DNA of 64,000 bases from Psettodes erumei (taxonomy: Eukaryota; Chordata; Actinopteri; Pleuronectiformes; Psettodidae): positions 1,426,001 through 1,490,000 of the forward strand of contig JAFBJZ010000601.1 in the NCBI GenBank assembly GCA_016785225.1, read 5' to 3'. Below are positions 51,961 through 60,900 of this stretch, piece after piece. Position numbers and translations under genes: made by a program. Positions within the stretch are counted from its first letter, which is position 1, and every line of letters starts with the position of its first letter. The notes under the pieces are model-generated. The model did no database searches, was not told the DNA's origin, and saw nothing but the letters and a program-made list of their open reading frames with translations.

Positions 51961-54900
51961 CCAAACCACCACAACCACCCTGCAGGTCTGCATCCATCAC
52001 ATTCTAGCACTTCTCCACTGAACGTAGGAATATTGTGGGTAAATATTTGTCACATCTATTACCTGACCAGTACAGGTTTGACTCTCCATCCTCAATCACC
52101 TAACATACATGTTACTGTGCACACAACATACATCTAGTTACTGTAAGAGTGAATGAGATTTACGTTTTGAACAACCCCTTTCGTTCTGAACTATAATAAG
52201 TTTTATTTTCTGTATTTGACCGCAGGGATCCAGTTTCCACATAAACATGTATTTATTTAATGGAACTATAATGTTAGGGATCCTACGACTAAAGCTTATT
52301 CCACTCTTGCGACTGAATTCATTTTAAACATACGCTATATATAAAAATAGTGTGGTAACAGTGTGTGCACCGGAGTCTGCTCCAGCTGTTCCGTCCCATA
52401 CATACCATGGCAGCTGCATGTCCGAGCGTCCCGGCGGGCAGCGCACTGGCACCCGTAGTGGTGCTGACGCTGTTAGGGTGGCGTATGCGGACAGCTGGCC
52501 CGGCCACAATGGCAGGAGGGACGCCGCCGGCTGCTGGTTTGACTCCCTGCTGCGGGGGCTGGGTCAGGGACTGCTGACTATTCAGCAAAGACAGCCTCAG
52601 GGCCGGGAGGCTCTTCTGTTGACAGGCAGGGAGAGGCCACAGTGTATCGTCATAGAGCAAAACAAGCATACAAAAGGGAAACTATCATACACACTCACCA
52701 AAAACAAACACTGCTGTGGTCACTGGCTAATTTAGCAGGTCATACCAAGAGCATGGGAACACACAGCAAAGGAAACACTTGCTGAGACACATGTGCTTGT
52801 GCATTTTTTTACACGATGATTCGCGTGGTTGTACAGTATATGTTGTAAGAAAAACTTACACTTCTACCCTGAGAGTCTGTGTCATGTGCCACATGAAAAA
52901 AGGGCCATGAACCATTTCTGATGACCCACTGTCACAGCCCACCTGAGGAGCTGACAGTGGGTTCGGTTCAGGCTGGTTTTTGACACACGTGACCTAACAT
53001 TGCATGACAACATGCGTTTGTGGCCGGGTCGGGCGCCTTGATGTGACACTCATCACGGTTTGCTGAAGAAACCTGCGGTCTACTGACAGGGACGGCTGGG
53101 GGCGGGGGCACTGTCACACACAGTCAGAAGTCAGGCCAGTGGGGTGCGTACTGTCAGGCCTGGCCTTCACTGGCCACGCTGCCAGGGAAAAGATAACTTG
53201 AGGGCGTCATACTGGAAAAGAGGCAGCCTAAGGAGCCAGGTTAGAGAAAGTTAAGGAACTGTAAAGGAAATAAAGTTCCGGGGGCAAGTTTTAAAAGTAG
53301 CAGAGGACAATAGGGTTCCCATTAAGAGGACTACTTTATGAGGCAGGTGTGGGGTCAATTGCAGTTCAGGGAACCATTGTGAGACAGTGTAGGAACCGTT
53401 CTCACGTCTGAAATAAATCGCTCCAAGAGAAGATTAAGAAGAAGTTTTGAAGCAGGAGCCCCACCTTGAGAAAGGGCACCAGGTAAGGCTGCGGAGACGA
53501 CTTGAGCTCAGTCTGCAGCCGGCTGGTGAACTCCTCCGGTTCAATCTTAGCATCCTGGGGGGAAAGTGTAATCGACATTTTACAAGAGAGGCCAGGACAG
53601 AAAGTTGTGAACACAAAGATGAAAGATGAAACTCCATCAGCAGAGCCGATGATCAACTACTCAGCTTCCATCCCGGCACCACTCATCAACAAAAATAAAA
53701 TTCACTGAAGAGAAAGGAGAGTTTTGGAAGGAGTTGCATGCTGCCATCTAGAGGTTTGAAATGTTTAGTACAGCAACACGTTAAAGTGGCAAATTTGATT
53801 GACTTGTGAATACAATTCAAAGTGCAAAAAGCAAAGAAGAACACTGTCATTCAGATGTTTCTGACATGGTGTCTCATGAAAGCGAGACTATAGAAAACAA
53901 AAGTTTACCAAAACGGTGGTAGAGTTTGTAAATGAGACTTAACAGCTAAGTAATTGACAGCATCCACAAATTTCCCCGAACACAAACACAATCCCATGAT
54001 GTTTGTTTGTTGGTTGGTTTTTGAAGCTCACCAGCAGGTCCTGAACCAAAGCCTTGACGTTCTTGGAGGTCTCAGGGGACGGAGAATTGTGAGATGCCAG
54101 CTTGATAAGTGTGGCCAGGAAATTTTTACACTTCTTCACATTCTCTTGCATTTCCTGTCAGAAAAATAATGTTTTAAAAAAAGCAATTATCAACCCTCTT
54201 TCCAAAAATTAGAAAGCAGCAGCTTTTGTCCCTGTGTCAGAGACTATGGGATCAAAGATGTTACAGTAATCAACATTTAAAGGATTCTATCTTTACACAG
54301 GTGACACAGAGTGACATTATCCAGGAAGATAAAAAATGTGTCAGAAATCAGTGCATAGTGCACAGCACCTGTCCACTCAAACCGTTGTCCATGTGACATC
54401 TCTCCATCCTGGACATCTGGAGACATGATTGTCCCTGAGTTCTGCATCTCTGTGAGCACTATCCCACGTGTATGTGTGAGCCTGTATTTATGGTTGTATC
54501 GCTATGTCCCTGAATGTGCACACACACGTCTCCCTGATAGGTCTGTGCCTTCACGTCTACGTCTGTATGTCCTTGGGTCGGTATGCGCTTGTGTGAATGT
54601 ATGAGTGCGAAACGTGTGTGGACACGTGTGAGACGCCGTGTCCGTGGCCAGCTGTGCGGGGCTGTGAGGCCGCGGGTCCGCGGCTGAGCTTGTGACACAG
54701 CCCGCCTGCTGGCAGCTGTGACAGCGCCCGCGCCCCTGAGGGAGGAGCGTGGGCGGCGGAGGAGGGAGCAGGGTGAGAATACGGACCTGGGACACGACAG
54801 AAGCTCCGGGGGCCGCCGCGATGCCCGTCTGCAGCGGCTGCGCTGGCTGGGAGGCAGCCTGGGCCGGGGCCTGGGGGGCCATGACCACGGGGGTCTGCTG

Positions 54901-57900
54901 CGGAGCCGTCACGGCCGCGGCTGGCGCCACGGGGCCCTTCTGGAAGAGCGAGGAAGAGACAGAGAGATAAACAGGACGTGACGCCTCGCTCGCAGCAAGG
55001 CCACGGAGAACAGGAGGCAGGCGCCACAGCGCTCCTGTCACATCTGGTGTACTGACTTGGGTGGACATCGCTTAACAGACAAGGAGGAGGAAGGGGAGGT
55101 GGTGACCAGCTAGAGGCTGGGAAAGACAAGAGGCTATCACAGATCTTCTTTAAAATCACCTACCTGACAAGGGAAACCTCCATCTTCCTATTAAGATTTA
55201 TTACCAGTAGTGCAATCCCAGACTTTAGCTACGTATTGCTTACTTTATCATACATACACTTGAGGGAATGAATGACGAGAAAATATCTCACATACAAAAC
55301 ACAAATTTTGCTCAACAGATGAGGGGCCAGCAGCAGTCTCTCACTCTTAAGCCCTCATCACCCCTTCCGCACCTCCCAGGGCCTGTCACACCACATCTTG
55401 TGTGATGCAATAAGTGGACGGTTTTAAATGCAGGTGTGAACGCACCCACAATGCATGGAGGATACATTAGGGGCCAATCACTCGAGGCGAGGCAACGTGC
55501 GCGTTCCACCTATGCGGTGCAGCCGTGCAGCGCAGCGTGAGCAAAAATACATTCCTATCTGCGCGCCATCCGAGACGAGGCGCCAAACACCCGCGACCAA
55601 AGTCTGTTTCCCGTTTAGCAAAAGTCACAGTTTCTCCAGCGATAAATTCAAACACAAGCGATCTGCGATGCACTTCAACTGGGTCTCGATGCAATCTGGA
55701 CACACATTATCTGGGCAGAGAGACACTGGATCTGATCAGAGCCTCCGGAGCTTTGGTTCCTTTGAGATGGGAGAGTTCAACTTGAAATTTTTCAAATGGT
55801 GTCGGAGGCAGCAGAAAAAATTTATGCAAGTAAGGAGAGTTATCTCACTGGGCGGAGTGCAGGACAGGAGGAGGAGGAGGAAGAAGAGGAAGAGGAGGAG
55901 GTCTGGAGGGCAGGGCTGGAAGGAGTGGGAGAGGGAGATGGTACCATCTTGGCCGGGGTCAAAGGGCACTGCCTGGAGGTCTGAGAGGTCACAGGAGACT
56001 GCAGGACAGAAAGAGAGCAACACGGAGGGAGGGAAAGAGAAGGAAAAGAGGGAAACAGAAAAAAAGCACAAAGGCGTTAAAGACAGTGGGGGAGGGAGGG
56101 AGAATGAGGGGGGAGTAAATGATGACAAGGCACCTCAAAAGATGAAGAGGATGGAAAAACAGCTAAGGTGAGACAAAGCCAGTTTCAGAGGTAAAAGAGG
56201 GGGTGGGCAGAGAAAAGAGGAGTAGCGTGCCCCACAGAGAGATGAAGAAAGGTCATGACAGCAGGAAAGAAGAAAGAAGGGGAACTGAAACAGAAAGGAG
56301 GGGTTCGGTCAGGTAGCAGGGGGTCATGGCGGCACTGTGCCGGGGTCTGATGGGAGCACTGGCATTTACATTTAGAATTTCACTCGAGATGCAACCATGC
56401 CATTTGTTTTCCTTTTGATATACTGGAAAACACAGAGAGAAAAAAACACAATCACAATCATAATGTAAAAGAAAGTTGGTTCTCTAATGTCACAATGATC
56501 AACTTTAAAATGATACGTCCCTGACTCCTGAGGGCTTCAGCAACATATTCCTGACTGTAGGTTGTGACCTTGTCTTAACTTTATTGCCTCTAATCAAGTT
56601 ATTCAAGGCTTCAGCATTTACTAACATTGAATATGTTGGCACAGACAAAGGATGATTAGTTTACAGAGGTTAAATGAAGTGGATGTTTCCTACCTAACTG
56701 GCACTTGTTTTGATGAAAAGCGCAGACGTGATATTGGTATGCTAATGGCTGCTACTGCAGCTAATAAAGGAATTATCATAAGAGCCAACCTACAAAGACC
56801 CAACTCCATCAAGCAGCATGCCTGCGTGTCTATTCCTGATGCTGGATAAGAAACCGGACTTGGAGGGGAGTACGGTACGGTAAGGCCCATCAATTACAGT
56901 AAATTAGCAGGATCAACACTACATCAGTGTTAAACATTACAGCTAACATGAGAAATTCCCACATTAAGCCTTTGAAGGACCAGAAAATTGCATTACTGTG
57001 CTAATATCAGGTCTGGCCACCACAGCAACATTATCCTCCAGTCGTGTGAAATGAATGATTACTACAGATATGACTAAAGTTATAAACTGAGAAATGAATA
57101 AATACCTTTATCTAACCACTGCTTCTCATCTGAAAATCAAATGTATGTAACATATAATGTGGTGGAGGAGTAAAACCTTTGAACAGATCATGTAAGACAC
57201 ACTGTACATGAGAGAGTCTCTGCAGGATCGTGCTGCTGGCTCTGTACTCCACATTCACTGCGAGGTTTAAACGTCGAGATTCATCTTTAATTTGAGGATG
57301 TTTACACCCATACAGTCTCAACTGTTTTTTTATGAAGAGGACCAAAAGTAATCTGAAAACTGTTTTCACATGCAGTTCTTAATTCTCAATTCATGCCCAA
57401 AATAGGCCAGCTGGCTGATGTGGATTCCAGGTAGGAACTTTATATTTGGAGTGACTGTATCTGTGAGGACCAGAGTCAGTCATGTAAAACACACTGGAAC
57501 AATATACTCAGTCATGAGGTAGCAGGTCAGAGCAGAGGGGTGGAGTATGGGAAAACAGGATGAAGTAAGGCTTGTGCAGGAGGTATCAAGTGTAAAACAT
57601 ACAGAACAAAAAAAACACCCACACAGGTACAGTAACTGCTGAAATGTGTCATTACTCGGGTTATTCAATGAGCATATTAAAAGGCAAGAGAGTAAATGGG
57701 AGGGCTAGACAGTGAGTGCCACAAAGCCACATTGAAGCCCGCCGGCTCATCACACTTTCCGGCTGCTATCATGTCTGCTGGCCAAGACAACCCAAGAGGG
57801 CCTCTGCCCTGACCTCTGGCATACAATCTTCCATTCACAGACAGGCCGAAGCACTCACACACACACACACACACACACGCACACTGAAGCTCGAGATAAA

Positions 57901-60900
57901 CTGCACTTGTCTCTTCACACAAATGAAAACATTCAAACAGTCACAGACAACCCTGCCAAGGACAGGAGGATGGAGGCGAAGAGAAAAAATAGGATAAGGG
58001 GGGGCTACCCCTTCTCTAAAAGTTTTGTAGAATCCAAAAGAATGTTGTACTGTACTGAGGAGTTGAGGGAAGCGGGTGTAGAGGGGATGAGGTGGAGGGG
58101 GAAATGGGGCGGGGGGACGGGGGGTGAGGGGGTGGTAAGAGCCACAGGGTGCATCCAACCGCCAGCTATGCCTCTCTTTTGCTCACTCTCTCTCCATCTC
58201 ACACACACACACAGACAAACATGCACAAACACAACCAAAGCCTTGTTAGCTTTTTAAAATAATCAGGCAGTTGGATGATGAATGATTTAAGAGGTATGGA
58301 AGGAAGGAAGCTCAGGATGCCTTCCGTTTCTTCCCTCAGGGTCATGGGAAGAGTGACAGGCCGACAGAGGGGTTGAGCTCTGGGAATAAACACCATTCCC
58401 TTTCATTTCCCCGCTTCTGCTTTTCCTGTCGAGACGGCAACGCCGCGGCCCGCTAATTTGTCATCAGCGTGACTGTGAGAGGCGATGACAATCTGCGAGT
58501 CTCTTTTGAGGGGGGTTCACATCAGGATGGATGCAGGTTGGCTGGCTACGAGCGCAGCGGCAGGAGGGGGCGCCGTGGTGTGACTGAGGGGGACTCTGAT
58601 CTGCGAGGCCGCTGGGCTGCAGAAGAGTCCGAGGCTCTGCACTGTCTGGGAATGACTGGGGCTAGTACTTACCCGCAAGTTGTTTTGTTTGTTTTAACAG
58701 TGGAGGCTTTAGAGGAACTCAAAGTGGAAAGGAATAATGAAAACATAAGGGAAGAATGAGTGTAGTACTGCTGCTGCATGATGGGCGTACCAAACAGGAG
58801 CATGGCGTACCCACACTAATCCAGTACACACCGTTGTACATCACATCACACATGATGCAGACTATGTTTCCTGGACAGGTGTCACCAGATTTGATGGCAC
58901 GACGGGCAGAATATTTCAATCTTGAAAGTCGGGACAACTTCTCTTTCGTTCTGCATTCACAGATTATGACACTCAGGGATGAACTCGTGTCTTACTGCAG
59001 CAGCGGGAGAGAGAAGAGCAGCGAACAGTTTAATTCATGAGTGAAAGCAGAATTTGAAATGCAGCGTGAAGCCCGACTGAAAAAAGACAATGAAATGCTG
59101 CCCTCTGGTGTCACTCCTTTGTCCTCGCAGTTAGTGATCTGATGAACAGGTGCCAGAGATCTCTGGATGGCCGCTTTACTTCAACCTTGAGAAGCCACAA
59201 CAAAGTTTTGCACGGAGAAATTAATTTTTGAGATGTTATTGAGCACCTGGCCTTGAATGCATGTTGAATGAATAACTGGATGACTTAAAGTAGAAGATGG
59301 ACTTTGTTTTTCAACACTGTCCCTGCGATGATGAAAGGACAGTATTTGAAAATATGTAAAGGACGAAATTCCTAAATTTATTATAAGAGTCACTTGCATC
59401 AAGTAATACTAAGATTTCCTCCCACATCACTGCTGGCGTTTTGAAACTCAGCAAAGGTCAAAGTTGACTTTCATAACAATTTAGGATTTGAGGGTGAGTT
59501 GTGTGCTTTTTCTGTTGGTTTGTTTTTTTTTTTTTACTATTTGGCAGCATCATTAAAATTGATTAATCATTTTCTATCCTTTTAAAAGAAACCCCCCCTG
59601 AAATTCACAAGCCCAAATTTGAATATTGTCTGGTTTTCTTTGTCTTCTGTAATTGGGAACTAAATATGTGGATGAATAAAGATTCTGTATTTGGACGGTT
59701 GGTCAGAACAAACAGACAGTTTGAATCAGTCAGTCTGGGCTTTGGCAAATTGCAACTGGCACCGTTTCATTCCTATCTGATTTCCATAGAGCAATCAATC
59801 AGTCAGTTCAGTCAACATATTAACTGGTGGATTAATGCGGTCCTACCAGGCACTACCCGGGAACAACAAGGATGAATCCCAGTTCACAAAGTAGCAAACA
59901 GGAATACATGTAAATGTAAACTGTCTTGTAGATTTGCTTTCCACTACTGATGCAGTTGTATTTTACATCAAAAAGGTGTTTTTTCAAAGAACTCAAATAC
60001 ATAAAATTATATATCAAACGTCAAATTACATCAATTTGGACTCGCTTGCTGACAAATGAGTATATAAATCAGAGATTATCCTTTTTTAATTTATTTTTTG
60101 TTGTCCAACTTCACGAACACACATGAAACAGACGTTCTAAATATTGTGCTCATGGCTATTGCATTTCATACTGTAATCAAACAATACCCCTAAAACTTTA
60201 GATTTTTTAAACCTGAAAAATGTGTGCCTACTATGAAAATGCCAGAGTGAGCAATACCCGTCTGATATGTCTGGGGATCTGAGGTCAGTGAGGGAAACAC
60301 TAGTACAGCGAGGTGAAGATGTTTTCATCTGAACCAATATTTAGCTGTGCACACCTGGCAGGTTTATTAATGCTCCTCTGCCACTGTAACCTCAATGCAA
60401 CTTCACTTGTCACACTCCACAGAGAAACTGCAGAGGACCGACTGTCTGGTGACCCCGTTATTAAGAGCAGTTAAGGTGCAGACCCACCGGCACAGGCTCC
60501 CCTTTTTACATGAAGGATGTATCCACAGGTGATAATAAGCAAATTCCAATTAATGATTCAGGGGCTCATTAAATTTTGACGAGCGCACCCCGTGGAGTCA
60601 TTAAAAAGCCTTGAGACATTAATTCACCAATTAATCTCATCATAATCTATACATAAAATAATCAAGAATATTCGTTCATTGTAATTACACAGTTAAACAT
60701 ATTAATCACGTCCCAATTAAGGTCTAGAACCAAGCCATTCATTTAATGAGGTGGCCCCCGCCCAACATCAGCCGTGCCAATCCACAGATAATTAGACCAA
60801 AGTCTCTACAACTTAATCAGTCGGATCAGTTTTGACAAATGTGCCGGTCGTGGCATTAACACTGACAGAAAGTGTGCAGAGACTGAAGCATACTGTTTGT

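Larger units (their letters stand above)
48671..52405 (-). other. taf4: taf4 intron, 3.7 kb
   Basis: Intron rich in simple repeats: GA tracts at 50427-50474 and 50649-50679, and CA tracts at 50901-50943 and 51930-51959. It also holds a perfect 19-bp hairpin at 49951-49991. No exon was recognised. Confidence 0.8.

Noticed and set aside
54502..55068. 188-codon minus frame containing the Ala/Pro taf4 exon
   Set aside because: The exon part is real, but the flanks lie beyond a strong acceptor and a donor that keeps phase, so the long frame as a whole is not the coding unit.
55455..56171. 238-codon plus-strand open frame
   Set aside because: Second half is GGA/GAA repeat translated as Arg/Glu/Lys-rich sequence. 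Purine-rich repeats lack stops on one strand, so openness is expected.
58676..58709. Minus-strand GCGG/gtaagt donor with a preceding pyrimidine tract and AAAG acceptor, 34-nt possible exon
   Set aside because: 34 nt is not a multiple of three and would shift taf4 out of frame between two phase-0 junctions. No homologous peptide.
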